This document shows positions 16,760 to 25,918 of a stretch of 64,000 nt of DNA, in pieces (positions within the stretch are counted from its first letter, which is position 1; every line of letters starts with the position of its first letter). The stretch comes from Sphingosinicella terrae (lineage in GTDB: Bacteria > Pseudomonadota > Alphaproteobacteria > Sphingomonadales > Sphingomonadaceae). Under the pieces are notes generated by a model, which saw only the letters and a list, made by a program, of their open reading frames with translations, ran no database searches and was not told where the DNA came from. Location of the stretch: assembly GCF_003347635.1 (NCBI RefSeq), contig NZ_QDFY01000005.1, positions 1 through 64,000 of the forward strand. The letters run 5' to 3'. The position numbers and the translations under genes were made by a program.

Positions 16760-18016
16760 ATGAAGGTCATCATACTCGGCGCCGGAGTGATCGGCGTCAC
16801 CTCGGCTTGGTATCTGGCGGAGGCCGGTCACGAGGTGACGGTGATCGAGCGCCAGCCCGGACCCGGGCTCGAGACCAGCTTCGCCAATGCGGGCGAGATC
16901 TCGCCCGGCTACGCGTCGCCCTGGGCCGGTCCGGGGATCCCCGCGAAGGCGATCAAGTGGCTGCTGATGAAGCACCCGCCGCTGATCCTGCGTCCCGCGC
17001 TCGACATGGCGATGGTCCGCTGGGTGCTGGCGATGCTGCGCAACTGCACCGCCGGGCGTTACGCGCTGAACAAGGGGCGGATGGTCGAGATTGCCGAATA
17101 TAGCCGCGACGCGCTCGACGATCTGCGCGGCCGGCTCGCGCTCGACTTCGATCATCGTGCGAAGGGGACGCTCCAGCTCTTCCGCACCGAACGGCAGGTC
17201 GAGGCGAGCGCCAAGGATATCGAGGTCCTTCGCCAATACGGGGTCTCCTATGAGCAGCTCGACCAGGACGGCTGTATCCGGGCCGAGCCGGGGCTCGCTT
17301 TCTCCCGCGATCGCTTCCGCGGCGGCCTGCGCCTGCCCGGCGACCAGACCGGCGACTGTCGGATGTTCACCGAGCAGCTGGCGCGCCATGCCGCCCAGGC
17401 AGGCGTCGACTTCCGGTACGGCGTCACCGCGTCGCGGCTGGTGGCGGAGGGCGGCCGCCTCTCCGCCGTCGAGACCGATGCCGGCCGGATGGCGGGCGAC
17501 GCCTTCGTCGTCGCGCTCGGCAGCCATTCGCCCGCCTTGGTCCGGCCGCATGGCGTCAGGCTGCCCGTCTATCCGGTGAAGGGCTATTCGATCACGGTGC
17601 CGATCGTCGATGCCTCACGGGCGCCGGAATCGACCCTGCTCGACGAGACCTACAAGATCGCCATCACCCGGCTCGGCCATCGCATCCGCGTCGGCGGCAT
17701 GGCCGAGCTATCGGGCTACAACAACGAATTGCCGCCGGGCCGGCGCGACACTTTGTCTCATTGCGTCGAGGATCTCTTCCCCGGCGCCGGAGACGTCTCG
17801 GCCGCCGATTACTGGTCGGGTCTCAGGCCGATGACTCCGGACGGTCCCCCTGTCCTCGGCCGGGCCGGGCTGCCCAATCTCTATCTCAACACCGGCCACG
17901 GCACGCTGGGTTGGACGATGGCCTGCGGCTCGGGCCGGGTGATCGCGGATCTGGTCTCCGGCAAGACGCCGCCGGTCGACCCCTCTGGCCTGTCCATCGC
18001 CCGCTACCGCGGCTGA
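16760..18016 (+). CDS. dadA: D-amino acid dehydrogenase
   Basis: A 418-residue FAD enzyme of the DAO family that oxidatively deaminates D-amino acids (typically D-alanine) to keto acids, passing electrons to the respiratory chain. The FAD site is [21 protein letters not shown] at the very N-terminus. [40 protein letters not shown] and [16 protein letters not shown] match DadA. ATG at 16760 places the Rossmann strand at residue 2. The divergent Lrp-like gene probably regulates it. No alanine racemase is adjacent. Confidence 0.92.
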   Translation: MKVIILGAGVIGVTSAWYLAEAGHEVTVIERQPGPGLETSFANAGEISPGYASPWAGPGIPAKAIKWLLMKHPPLILRPALDMAMVRWVLAMLRNCTAGRYALNKGRMVEIAEYSRDALDDLRGRLALDFDHRAKGTLQLFRTERQVEASAKDIEVLRQYGVSYEQLDQDGCIRAEPGLAFSRDRFRGGLRLPGDQTGDCRMFTEQLARHAAQAGVDFRYGVTASRLVAEGGRLSAVETDAGRMAGDAFVVALGSHSPALVRPHGVRLPVYPVKGYSITVPIVDASRAPESTLLDETYKIAITRLGHRIRVGGMAELSGYNNELPPGRRDTLSHCVEDLFPGAGDVSAADYWSGLRPMTPDGPPVLGRAGLPNLYLNTGHGTLGWTMACGSGRVIADLVSGKTPPVDPSGLSIARYRG

Positions 18017-18082
18017 CCGGCGCCGCGCCTCAACTGGACCGGTGCCGGGCGCTTTTCTATAAGCGACTCGAGAGGAGCCGCC

Positions 18083-18856
18083 ATGTCCGTCCATCAGCTT
18101 CCCATTCGCTCGGTCCGCGACCAGGTCAGCGCCGAGGAATGGCAGACCCGCGTCGATCTCGCCGCCGCCTATCGCCTGTTCGCGGTCCACGGCTGGGACG
18201 ATCTCATCTTCACCCACATCACCGCTCGCGTGCCTGGCGAGGATGATCGCTTCCTGATCAATCCCTATGGCATGCTGTTCGAGGAGATAACTGCCTCGAG
18301 CCTGGTCAAGGTCGATCGCGCCGGCGCGGTGGTGCTCGACAACGGCTATCCGGTGAATCCGGCCGGCTTCGTCATTCACAGCTGCATCCACGAGGCGCGC
18401 CACGAAATGGGCTGCGTGATGCACGCCCATACGCCCGCGTCGATCGCCGTCTCCGCGCAAAGGGACGGCCTGCTGCCTTTGTCCCAGCAATCAACCTTCG
18501 TCCTCCAGTCGCTCGCCTATCACGGCTATGAGGGGCTGGCGGTGGACGAGGACGAGAAGCAGCGGCTGGTCGCCGATCTCGGCGATCGGGTCTTCATGCT
18601 GCTGCGCAATCACGGCATGCTCACCGTCGGGCGCAGCGTCGCCGACGCCTTCCTGTCGATGTACGTGCTCGAATCGTCATGCCGCATCCAGCTCGCCGCG
18701 CAATCCGCGGGCGTCGAGCTCCATCGGATACCGGACGAGATCCTGACCGGGGTCGAGTCGCGCCAGCAGGTGGTGATGCTCGGCATGGGCGGCGCGCTGG
18801 CCTGGCCCGCCTTGATCCGCAAGCTCGACCGTATCGATCCCGGTTTTCGGGACTGA
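18083..18856 (+). CDS. Class II aldolase/adducin family protein
   Basis: A 257-residue protein with the class II aldolase fold. Zn ligands are expected in HAHTPASIAVSA (two His) and RNHGMLTVG (one His). INPYGMLFEEITASSLVKVD and VIHSCIHEARHEMGCVMHAH are typical of the uncharacterised adducin-like branch in proteobacteria rather than of fuculose aldolase. GAGGAG precedes the ATG. It follows dadA by 66 bases and may be co-transcribed. Substrate unknown; an aldol cleavage or decarboxylation of a small hydroxy-carbonyl compound is the general expectation. Confidence 0.85.
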   Translation: MSVHQLPIRSVRDQVSAEEWQTRVDLAAAYRLFAVHGWDDLIFTHITARVPGEDDRFLINPYGMLFEEITASSLVKVDRAGAVVLDNGYPVNPAGFVIHSCIHEARHEMGCVMHAHTPASIAVSAQRDGLLPLSQQSTFVLQSLAYHGYEGLAVDEDEKQRLVADLGDRVFMLLRNHGMLTVGRSVADAFLSMYVLESSCRIQLAAQSAGVELHRIPDEILTGVESRQQVVMLGMGGALAWPALIRKLDRIDPGFRD

Positions 18857-18875
18857 AGTCGACAGGGCCGCGGCG

Positions 18876-19232
18876 ATGTTTCGCGGGATCGCCGTCGTCT
18901 CCATCCCGGTGCCGGACCTCGAGGCCGCGCGTCGCTTCTATGGCGAGACGCTCGGGCTGGGAACGCCCGTCTATGACCTGCCCGAGGCCGGTTGGATCGA
19001 GTTCGCCAGCGGTGGGCGCGGCGGCAACGTCTCGGTGACGACCGAGGGCTGGGAAGGACCGCGCGGCGGAGCGACGATCGTCTTCGACGTCGCCGACTGC
19101 GCCGCTGCGGTCGAGGGGCTGCGGGCGCGCGGCGTCCGCTGCGACGATCCGCAGACCTTTCCCGGCTATGTGACCTTCGCCAGCTTCTACGATCCGTTCG
19201 GCAACCGATTGCAGATGTGCAGCCCGGCCTGA
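18876..19232 (+). CDS. VOC family (glyoxalase-like) protein
   Basis: A single-module vicinal-oxygen-chelate protein of 118 residues (IPVPDLEAARRFYGETLGLG at the N-terminus, SFYDPFGNRLQMC at the C-terminus). One module normally dimerises to form a metal site. Functions in the family range from glyoxalase and epimerase to resistance proteins, and nothing here selects one. It starts 20 bases after the aldolase-like gene, so the two are likely one transcript. Confidence 0.85.
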   Translation: MFRGIAVVSIPVPDLEAARRFYGETLGLGTPVYDLPEAGWIEFASGGRGGNVSVTTEGWEGPRGGATIVFDVADCAAAVEGLRARGVRCDDPQTFPGYVTFASFYDPFGNRLQMCSPA

Positions 19233-19241
19233 ACCCCCGCC

Positions 19242-20807
19242 TCAGCGGTAGCGATAGAGGCGCACACGCTGGAGGCCGAAGCGGCCCGGCGGCAGGCGCA
19301 AGTGCCGTCCCTGATGGCTTTCGTCGCCGTTGAGGAGCCGCCCGGGGATCCAGCTACCATCCGCATAGCGACCTTCCCAGATGCTCTCGATCCCGGCCCG
19401 ATCCGCGCCCACGGCGGCGGCGAAGGTCAGGGTGACGCCGCTCCCGGCGACGAGAAACTCGTCCGGTCCGAGCTGGATCGCGAGTGCGCCATGCTCGGCG
19501 ATCCGCTGCTGCTCGCGCGGTGTCCAGGGGTCGACGAAGCGCGCCGTCAGCCGCCACCGCCCCATCGTCACCGACTGGTCGGCCTCGTCGAGCGCGCCGT
19601 CGAAGGCGCGCGGCGGCCGCAAGCCCGTCATCGTGCCGCGGCCCTGATGGGACAGGATGAGCGGCGACAGCGCGCGCAGCCCGGCATAGGCCTCGGCCAG
19701 GCTCGCCAGCTCGGCCTCGGTCGGACTGTCGATCGAGAAGGGGCTGAAGCCGATCGCGTTTAAGGCGCCGATCGCGAACAGGGCGTCGGCCGGCGCCTCG
19801 CCGGCGCCGGCGCGGCCGGCCTCGGGAATGAAGAGCGGCTGGCCGGCCTCGCGGTAGCGGCGGGTCCATTCGACGAAATTGGGGTAATAGATGTCCGGCG
19901 CCAGGAAATCGATCGAGGGAGCGCCGGCGCGCCAGATCGCCGCCAGATGGGGCAGCGGGCCGCCGCTCGGATACTCGCCCGGCCGCCGCCCCGGCCGCGG
20001 CAAGGCGGCATTGGCGAACATCGGCAGTGCATGCTCGGCCTTGCCCGCCGCGGCGACGCGCTCGACGTAGCGGGCGAAATGCCAGGCGGTGAAGCTCTCC
20101 TCCGCCGCTTCCCCGAACTGGCTGTGCCAGCTGCCGCGGCGCTGTCCGGACGGGACGAGCGCCGCCGGCACCGGCTCGGCGAAGGCGGCTTCGGCGAGCG
20201 GATGATGATCGCGGGCATCGGGGATCATGCCGACCTCATTCTCGACCTGGACCATGACGACCGTGCGCTGGGAGTCGCTGCGCGCCAGATGGCGCATCAA
20301 GGCGGCGAAGGCGCGCGCGTCCGCCTCGGCATTGGCTTCGGCGAAGGGCGAGAGCATCTCCATCGCCGTGCCGTCGGCGGCTCGGGCACGGGGAAAGCGG
20401 GTGAAATCGTTTTTCACCCAGGCTGGGACATAGCTGGACTGGCTGTTCTTCCAGCTGCCGAACCAGAGCAGGACGAGCCGGAGGTCGTGGCGGCGCGCCT
20501 CGCGCAACATTCCGTCTACCAGGCTGAAGTCGAACCGCCCTTCCTCCGGCTCGATCAGCTCCCAGCTCACCGGCGCCAGCACGGTATTGAGGTTCAGCGC
20601 GCGCAGGCGCGGCCAGATCGGCGCCATATAGTCGAGGCTCGAGGCGCTCGAATTGGCGAGCTCGCCGCCCAGGATCAGGAAAGGTTCGCCGTCGACGATC
20701 AGCTGCCGCGCAACGCCCTGCTCGCGCAGGTGCGGAAGCGGGGCCTGGGCCGCAGCCGGAGCGCTCGCGAGCAGCAGCAGGAAGATGAATGCCGCAATTC
20801 CGCGCAT
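19242..20807 (-). CDS. Secreted beta-galactosidase-like glycoside hydrolase (GH35-type barrel)
   Basis: A 521-residue exported protein with a signal peptide (IAAFIFLLLLASAPAAAQA). The barrel begins with FLILGGELANSSASSLDYM and includes LRALNLNTVLAPVSWELIEPEEGRFDF, matching GH35/GH42-like enzymes. The probable acid/base Glu is in VQVENEVGM and the nucleophile Glu in FIPEAGR. A C-terminal beta domain follows. Substrates in the family are terminal beta-galactosides of plant or bacterial polysaccharides. It is convergent with the VOC gene, and no transport or other polysaccharide-utilisation genes lie next to it. Confidence 0.87.
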   Translation of the reverse strand: MRGIAAFIFLLLLASAPAAAQAPLPHLREQGVARQLIVDGEPFLILGGELANSSASSLDYMAPIWPRLRALNLNTVLAPVSWELIEPEEGRFDFSLVDGMLREARRHDLRLVLLWFGSWKNSQSSYVPAWVKNDFTRFPRARAADGTAMEMLSPFAEANAEADARAFAALMRHLARSDSQRTVVMVQVENEVGMIPDARDHHPLAEAAFAEPVPAALVPSGQRRGSWHSQFGEAAEESFTAWHFARYVERVAAAGKAEHALPMFANAALPRPGRRPGEYPSGGPLPHLAAIWRAGAPSIDFLAPDIYYPNFVEWTRRYREAGQPLFIPEAGRAGAGEAPADALFAIGALNAIGFSPFSIDSPTEAELASLAEAYAGLRALSPLILSHQGRGTMTGLRPPRAFDGALDEADQSVTMGRWRLTARFVDPWTPREQQRIAEHGALAIQLGPDEFLVAGSGVTLTFAAAVGADRAGIESIWEGRYADGSWIPGRLLNGDESHQGRHLRLPPGRFGLQRVRLYRYR

Positions 20808-20882
20808 GCCCGCTTTTCGCCCCCAGCCTCGCTTCGTCCATCAAGCCGCCGATCCGGCGCGAGCGCAAGCCCAGGCAGCGCT

Positions 20883-21956
20883 TCAGGAGACGGGGTGTGC
20901 CAGGACCGGCCGGACGTAACGGTTCAGCAGCGCCAGGATTTGCTCGGGAAAGACGAACAGATTGTGTCCCGCGGCGGGGACGATCTCGAAATGCTTGGTG
21001 GGTGCCTCGATCCAGTCGAGCCAGTCGCGGGCCAGCGAGACCGGCGCGTTGAGGTCGTTCTCCCCCTGGATGACGAGGACCGGCATTGCGAATCGTCGGC
21101 CTTGGTCGCGCGCCTCCCAGTCCCAGGTCTCGGCGAAGGTGGCGCGCTGCGTCTCCAGGAACACGTTCCAGGCGTCGTAAGGCGGCAGGTCGCGGGCGAT
21201 GTAGCGGGCCTCCGGCGAGGGCGGCTGGCTGAGGAGGGCGCCCTGTGCCGCGCTTGCGGCCGCCTCCTCCTCGCTCGGCGGCAGGCTCGGCGGGTTCGTA
21301 TAGCGCTGCCGCACGAGGAAGTCCTCGAAGCGGGCATAAGGCGGCGGCCCGGCCCGCTCGAGCGCCGCCACTGCCTCCGCGTCGCCGCGCGCCCGGGCCG
21401 CTTCGAGCCCCAGCTCATAGCCGGTCCGCGCCCCTTCAGGCCCGCTTACCGCCTGGGCGACGCCGACATAGGCGGAGAAGAGGTCCGGCCGCCGGCGCGC
21501 CATCGTCACGCCAAGCATCGATCCCCAGGAGGTGCCGAGCAGCACGATCTTGTCGGTGCCGAGATGCGCGCGCGCCCACTCGGCCACGGCGAGGCCGTCG
21601 GCGACGTAGCGATCGACGGTGAGCGGTCCGGGATCGCGGCCTAGATTGCGTGCATGGGTGGCGCCGCCGCCCGGCTGGTCCCACTGGACGATCGTGTAAT
21701 CCCGCTCCCAGTCGGCCAGGGCCGGCGCGAGGAAGCTCATCGGGAAGCCGGGCCCGCCATGAAGGATGAGGAGCACCGGGTTGGCGCGGTCGCGGCCGCG
21801 GACGGTGATCCATTGCTCCATGCCATTGATGGGGACGAAGAGGCCCTCGTCGATCGCGCCCATCGCATTTCCTCCCTGAGCCGCCGCCCCTGTTGCCAAA
21901 GCGAGTGCGGCCGCGAAAGCCAGCGTTCCGAAGTCCCGCCGCGAAAGCGCTTGCAT
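20883..21956 (-). CDS. Tat-exported alpha/beta hydrolase, proline iminopeptidase-like
   Basis: About 357 residues from ATG 21956, with GAGAGGAAG just upstream. The N-terminus (SRRDFGTLAFAAALALATGAAA) is a twin-arginine-type signal. The hydrolase core has the oxyanion motif LILHGGPGFP, the WDQPGGG signature of proline iminopeptidases, the nucleophile elbow LGTSWGSML, Asp in IQGENDLNAPV and His in AAGHNLF. It likely removes N-terminal proline or hydrolyses related amides or esters in the periplasm. A TetR-family gene is divergent across 100 bases and probably controls it. Confidence 0.87.
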   Translation of the reverse strand: MQALSRRDFGTLAFAAALALATGAAAQGGNAMGAIDEGLFVPINGMEQWITVRGRDRANPVLLILHGGPGFPMSFLAPALADWERDYTIVQWDQPGGGATHARNLGRDPGPLTVDRYVADGLAVAEWARAHLGTDKIVLLGTSWGSMLGVTMARRRPDLFSAYVGVAQAVSGPEGARTGYELGLEAARARGDAEAVAALERAGPPPYARFEDFLVRQRYTNPPSLPPSEEEAAASAAQGALLSQPPSPEARYIARDLPPYDAWNVFLETQRATFAETWDWEARDQGRRFAMPVLVIQGENDLNAPVSLARDWLDWIEAPTKHFEIVPAAGHNLFVFPEQILALLNRYVRPVLAHPVS

Positions 21957-22016
21957 CTTCCTCTCCCCCCTTGCCATCGGTCGGACGGCACCCGCCGCAC
22001 GAAACATTCTTATGGT

Positions 22017-22033
22017 ACGTACTAACGGTATGT
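22017..22033. promoter_or_regulatory. Candidate TetR operator
   Basis: ACGTAC-TAACG-GTATGT is an inverted repeat with 5 of 6 arm positions complementary. It lies in the 100-base divergent spacer between the exported peptidase-like gene and tetR, where an autoregulatory TetR-type site would be expected. It overlaps an in-frame ATG at 22030, which argues that the tetR start is further downstream. Confidence 0.4.
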
Positions 22034-22056
22034 CAATTGGACGAGCCAGGGCCGGC

Positions 22057-22656
22057 ATGAGCGAGCGGCGCGCGCGGACGCGCGCCAAGCTGCTCGACGC
22101 AACTCTGGCGGCGATGGCGGAAGGCGGGCTGCACGGCGTGTCGCTCGACGCCGTCGCCCGGCGGGCGGGGGTCACCAAGGGCGCCATCTACGACAATTTC
22201 GAAAGCAAGGACGCGATGATCGTTGCCGCGCTCGCCTCGCTGCCCGAGGTGGCGCTGGCGCCGATCCGATGGCCCCGGGGACGGGAAGGGACGGTGGGCG
22301 AGCGGATGCGGCGGCTCGCGGAGGCGGTGATCGAGGCCACCGATCCAGGCGCGAAGCGGGCGCTCGGCGCGGCCGAGTTCAGCCTCTACGCGCTCACCCA
22401 CGAGGATCTGCGCAGCCGCCTCGTCGAGCTCGAGGCGATGGGGCCGACCCGCGCTCGCGAGCATCTGCTCGACCTGTTCGCGCCGGACGAGCTGCCGATG
22501 CCGGTCGAGGCTTTCGTCCTGCTCCTGCAGGCGCTGGTGCCCGGCCTTGCCCAATATCGCGCCATCGCCCCGCGTCCGCCCGAGCCGGAGACGATCCGCG
22601 CGATGTTCGAGGCCATGACAGGCAAGGGATCCCGTCTCCCGGGAGGGGAAGCGTAG
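22057..22656 (+). CDS. TetR family transcriptional regulator
   Basis: About 199 residues. The N-terminal helix-turn-helix is clear (TRAKLLDATLAAMAEGG, then GVTKGAIYDNFESKDAMIVA); the C-terminal ligand domain is divergent as usual. ATG at 22057 is preferred, with AGGG about five bases upstream; ATGs at 22012 and 22030 fall in or beside the candidate operator. Likely an autoregulated repressor of the divergent peptidase-like gene. Confidence 0.88.
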   Translation: MSERRARTRAKLLDATLAAMAEGGLHGVSLDAVARRAGVTKGAIYDNFESKDAMIVAALASLPEVALAPIRWPRGREGTVGERMRRLAEAVIEATDPGAKRALGAAEFSLYALTHEDLRSRLVELEAMGPTRAREHLLDLFAPDELPMPVEAFVLLLQALVPGLAQYRAIAPRPPEPETIRAMFEAMTGKGSRLPGGEA

Positions 22657-22667
22657 GGAGGGGCCCG

Positions 22668-22688
22668 CTCCACCTGGCCGGGACAGAC
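22668..22688. repeat. 21-bp dispersed repeat (copy 1)
   Basis: CTCCACCTGGCC-G-GGACAGAC recurs at 47213-47233 with one mismatch. Both copies lie immediately after the stop codon of a minus-strand gene and between convergent genes. Function unknown; an intergenic repeat associated with 3' ends. Confidence 0.55.
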
Positions 22689-22689
22689 C

Positions 22690-25206
22690 TTAGATTGCTC
22701 GCAGCGCCTGCGCCGGCCGCACCGACAGGACCGGCAGCGATCCCAGCAGGCCGATCCCCAGGGTCAGCACCGCGCCTCCGCCGAGGGTCGCCAGCACCAC
22801 CGCCCAGTCGGGCCGCCATTCGAACTCGAAGATTCCGGTGATGACGTACCAGGCGGCGGCGAGGCCGAGGGCGAGCGAGACTCCGGCGAGGACCAAGGCG
22901 AGCAGCCCATATTCGATCGCCTGCGTCCCCAATATCTGGCCGCGGGTCGCCCCGAGCGTCTTCAGGATGACGCTGTCATAGCTGCGCGCCTGCCGCGAGG
23001 CGGCGATCGCGCCGATCAGCACGGCGATGCCGGCGAGGATCGCCACCGATGCGGCGAGCAGGATCGCGCTCGACATCTGGCCCAATATGTCGGTGACCCG
23101 CGTGATGATCTCGCCCACGTCGATGATCGACACTGACGGGAAGTCGGCGAGCAAAGCGCGGGAGATGGCCGGCTCGCTTCTCTCTTCGGTGCTGATCGTC
23201 GCGGCGAGGTTGTGCGGCGCCGCTTCGAGCACCGACGGCGGGAAGACGAGGATATAGTTGAAGCCCATCGTATCCCAGTGGATCTCGCGAAGCGAGGCGA
23301 CCCTTGCCTCGATCTCGCGGCCGAGCACGCTCACCGTCAGCGTGTCGCCGACGCCGATCCCCATCACCCGGGCCGCCTCGCGGTCGATCGAGACGAGAGG
23401 CGAGCCGGAATAGTCGGCCGGCCACCATTCGCCGTCGGTCAGTTCGCTGCCCTGCGGCAGGGTGCGGCTGTAGGTGAGACCGCGCTCGCCGCGCAGGAAC
23501 CAGGCCCCTTCCGGAAGCTCGGCGAGGTCGGCCACGCGGGTGCCGCCATAAGCGGTGATCGTGCCGCGCAGGGTCGGCACGACATTGAGTTCGGCGCCCG
23601 GCGCGGTCCGCGCGATCAGTGCCTCGAACTCGGCGCGTCGCTCGGACGGGATGTCGAGTACGAATTGGCTCGGCGCGCGATCGGGAACGGTGCTCTCGAG
23701 TTCCGCGGACAAGCTCGTCTGGATGCCCGCCAGCGTGACGAACAGGGTCAGCGCCAGCCCCAGCGCCACCACCAGGGCGACGGTCTGCGCGCCCGGCCGG
23801 TGCAGGCCGGCAATGGCCAGCCGCAGCAGCGGCCGGCGCGGCCGCGGCAGCGCCTTGGCCGTCCGCCTCACCGCCCAGCCAATGCCGAGCAGCACCAGAA
23901 GGACCCCGCCGGCGCCGCCGAGGACGACGGCCGAGAAGAGCGGCTCGCGCGAGGTCAGGATGGCGAGCGCCGCCACCGCGGCGGCCGCGGTCAGCGCCAG
24001 CAGCAGGCTGCGCCGGTCGAGCCGGACGCGATCGTCCAGGCCAGGCCGGAACAGGCTCGCCACCGGGAAGATCCGTGCCCGTGCCAGCGGCGGCAGCACG
24101 AAGATATAGGCGACGAGCAGCCCGTAGGCGGCGGCCAAAGCGAGCGGCAGCGGATGCAGCGCGAAGCCCGGCCGTACCGGCAGCGCTTCGCCGGCGATCG
24201 CGATCGCGGCCGGCGGCAGCAGCGCGCCGACGACGAGGCCGGCGGCGACGGCGAGCAGGGTCACCAGGCCGACCTGCGCGAGATAGATGCGGCCGATGTC
24301 GGTCGAGCTCGCGCCGAGCACCTTCAAGGTCGCGATCCCGTCCCGCTTGAGTCGGAGATAGGAGGAGACGCCGTTGCTGACGCCGATCCCGGCGATGATC
24401 AGGGCCGCGAGGCCGATCAAGGCGAGGAACTGGCCCATCCGCTCGAAGAAGCGGCTCGCGCCCGGAGCCGCCCGATCGCGGTCGCGGACTTCCCAGCTCG
24501 CCGTGGGGAACCGCGCCTGCAGCTGCTCCGACACCGCTTCGGGCGATGCCCCGGCCGGCAGGCGCAGGCGATACTTGCTGGTGAACAGGCTGCCCGGCTG
24601 GATCAGGGCCGTGCGCCGCAAGCCCTCCATCGAGACGATCGCCACCGGGCCGAGGGTGAAGCCCTCGCCGACTCGGTCGGGCTCGTCGGCGATGGTGGCG
24701 GCGATGCGGAAATCCGCCTCGCCGAAGCGCAGCCGGTCGCCCGGCCGCACCAACAGCCGCTCGGCCAAAGCGGGGGCGATCACCACCTCGTCCGGGGCCA
24801 GCCCCTCGAGCGCGACGCCGTCGCCGACGGTGAGCGTGCCGTAAAGCGGGTAGGCATCGTCTACCGCCTTCAATTCGGTCAGCACCGCCGCGGCGCCGTC
24901 TCCGGCGGCAGGGCGGGCCATGGCGCGCAAGCGGATCGTCTCGCTCAGCGTGCCGGCGGCGGCGAAGGCGGCCTTCTCCTCCGCATTCGCCTCTCGCTGC
25001 ATCATCGAGATCTGGAGGTCGCCGCCGAGCAGGGCGCGGCCGCGCTCGGCGAGCTCGGCGGTGATCGTCGCGGTAAGGCTGCCGATCGCCGCGAGCGTGG
25101 CGACGCCGAGGAACAGGCAGAGGAAGAGAAGCCTGAGGCCGCGAAAGCTGGCATGGAGGTCCCGCCGCGCGATCCTCCAGGCGAGACGCCAGCCCGACGC
25201 GCTCAC
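22690..25206 (-). CDS. ybbP: ABC transporter permease, YbbP/FtsX-like
   Basis: An 838-residue membrane protein. After one N-terminal membrane helix (LLFLCLFLGVATLAAIGSL) and a large extracytoplasmic region it has groups of FtsX-type helices mid-protein and at the C-terminus (AAWYVITGIFEF, then WAVVLATLGGGAVLTLGIGLLG). The size and duplicated FtsX domains match YbbP. Its GTG start overlaps the stop of the ATPase gene as GTGA. With tesA next door this reproduces the E. coli tesA-ybbA-ybbP neighbourhood. The transported substrate is not established; a lipid or lipoprotein-related export role is a common guess. Confidence 0.9.
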   Translation of the reverse strand: MSASGWRLAWRIARRDLHASFRGLRLLFLCLFLGVATLAAIGSLTATITAELAERGRALLGGDLQISMMQREANAEEKAAFAAAGTLSETIRLRAMARPAAGDGAAAVLTELKAVDDAYPLYGTLTVGDGVALEGLAPDEVVIAPALAERLLVRPGDRLRFGEADFRIAATIADEPDRVGEGFTLGPVAIVSMEGLRRTALIQPGSLFTSKYRLRLPAGASPEAVSEQLQARFPTASWEVRDRDRAAPGASRFFERMGQFLALIGLAALIIAGIGVSNGVSSYLRLKRDGIATLKVLGASSTDIGRIYLAQVGLVTLLAVAAGLVVGALLPPAAIAIAGEALPVRPGFALHPLPLALAAAYGLLVAYIFVLPPLARARIFPVASLFRPGLDDRVRLDRRSLLLALTAAAAVAALAILTSREPLFSAVVLGGAGGVLLVLLGIGWAVRRTAKALPRPRRPLLRLAIAGLHRPGAQTVALVVALGLALTLFVTLAGIQTSLSAELESTVPDRAPSQFVLDIPSERRAEFEALIARTAPGAELNVVPTLRGTITAYGGTRVADLAELPEGAWFLRGERGLTYSRTLPQGSELTDGEWWPADYSGSPLVSIDREAARVMGIGVGDTLTVSVLGREIEARVASLREIHWDTMGFNYILVFPPSVLEAAPHNLAATISTEERSEPAISRALLADFPSVSIIDVGEIITRVTDILGQMSSAILLAASVAILAGIAVLIGAIAASRQARSYDSVILKTLGATRGQILGTQAIEYGLLALVLAGVSLALGLAAAWYVITGIFEFEWRPDWAVVLATLGGGAVLTLGIGLLGSLPVLSVRPAQALRAI

Positions 25207-25901
25207 GCGGCGCGGTCCGCGACGATCAGCCCGTCCTGCATCTCGACGATGCGGCCGCAGCGTGCGGCGAGCTGGTGGTCGTGGGTGATGATCACCAAAG
25301 TCGCCCCGGTCGCCTTCTGCCGGGCGAAGAGCAGGTCGATGATCGCGGCCCCGGTCTCGCCGTCGAGATTGCCGGTCGGCTCGTCGGCGAAGACGATCTC
25401 CGGGCCTGGCGCCACCGCTCGGGCAATGGCGACCCTTTGCTGCTCGCCGCCGGACAGCTGCGTCGGATAATGGCCGAGCCGATGGCCGAGGCCGACCGCT
25501 TCGAGCTCGGCCCGGGCGCGGCCGAACGGGTCGTCAATGCCGGCAAGCTCTAGCGGCACCGCGACATTCTCCAGCGCCGTCATCGTCGGCAGCAGGTGGA
25601 AGCTCTGCAGGACGATGCCGATCCGGCCCCGCCGCGCTCGGGCCAGCGCGTCCTCGCCGAGCGGCCCATATTCGGTGCCGGCGACGCGCACGCTGCCGCC
25701 GCTCGCCCGCTCGAGGCCGGAGAGGATCGCCATCAGCGACGACTTGCCGGACCCCGAGGGGCCGAGGATGGCGAGGCTCTCGCCGCGATGGATGTCGAGG
25801 TCGATACCCTTCAGCACCTGCGTGCGCGCCTCGCCGCTGCCCAGCGAGAGCGTGACATTCTGCGCGCTGATGACGATATCGAACCCGGCTTCGGCACGCA
25901 T
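25203..25901 (-). CDS. ybbA: ABC transporter ATP-binding protein, YbbA/LolD-like
   Basis: About 232 residues. Walker A is GPSGSGKS, the Q-loop is LQSFHLLPTMTALENVAVPL (MacB/LolD-type), the ABC signature is LSGGEQQRVAIARA, Walker B ends IVFADEPTGNLD, and the H-loop is ITHDH. ATG at 25901 gives the normal family length. The site upstream of it is weak on its own strand because the 17-base gap to tesA is occupied by the tesA ribosome site. Translationally coupled to ybbP. Confidence 0.92.
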   Translation of the reverse strand: MRAEAGFDIVISAQNVTLSLGSGEARTQVLKGIDLDIHRGESLAILGPSGSGKSSLMAILSGLERASGGSVRVAGTEYGPLGEDALARARRGRIGIVLQSFHLLPTMTALENVAVPLELAGIDDPFGRARAELEAVGLGHRLGHYPTQLSGGEQQRVAIARAVAPGPEIVFADEPTGNLDGETGAAIIDLLFARQKATGATLVIITHDHQLAARCGRIVEMQDGLIVADRAA

Positions 25902-25918
25902 CAGGAGGACCCCCAAGG

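Noticed and set aside
23212-25470. A 752-codon open frame opposite ybbP
   Set aside because: Very Arg/Gln/Ala-rich with no recognisable domain; shadow of the well-supported permease.
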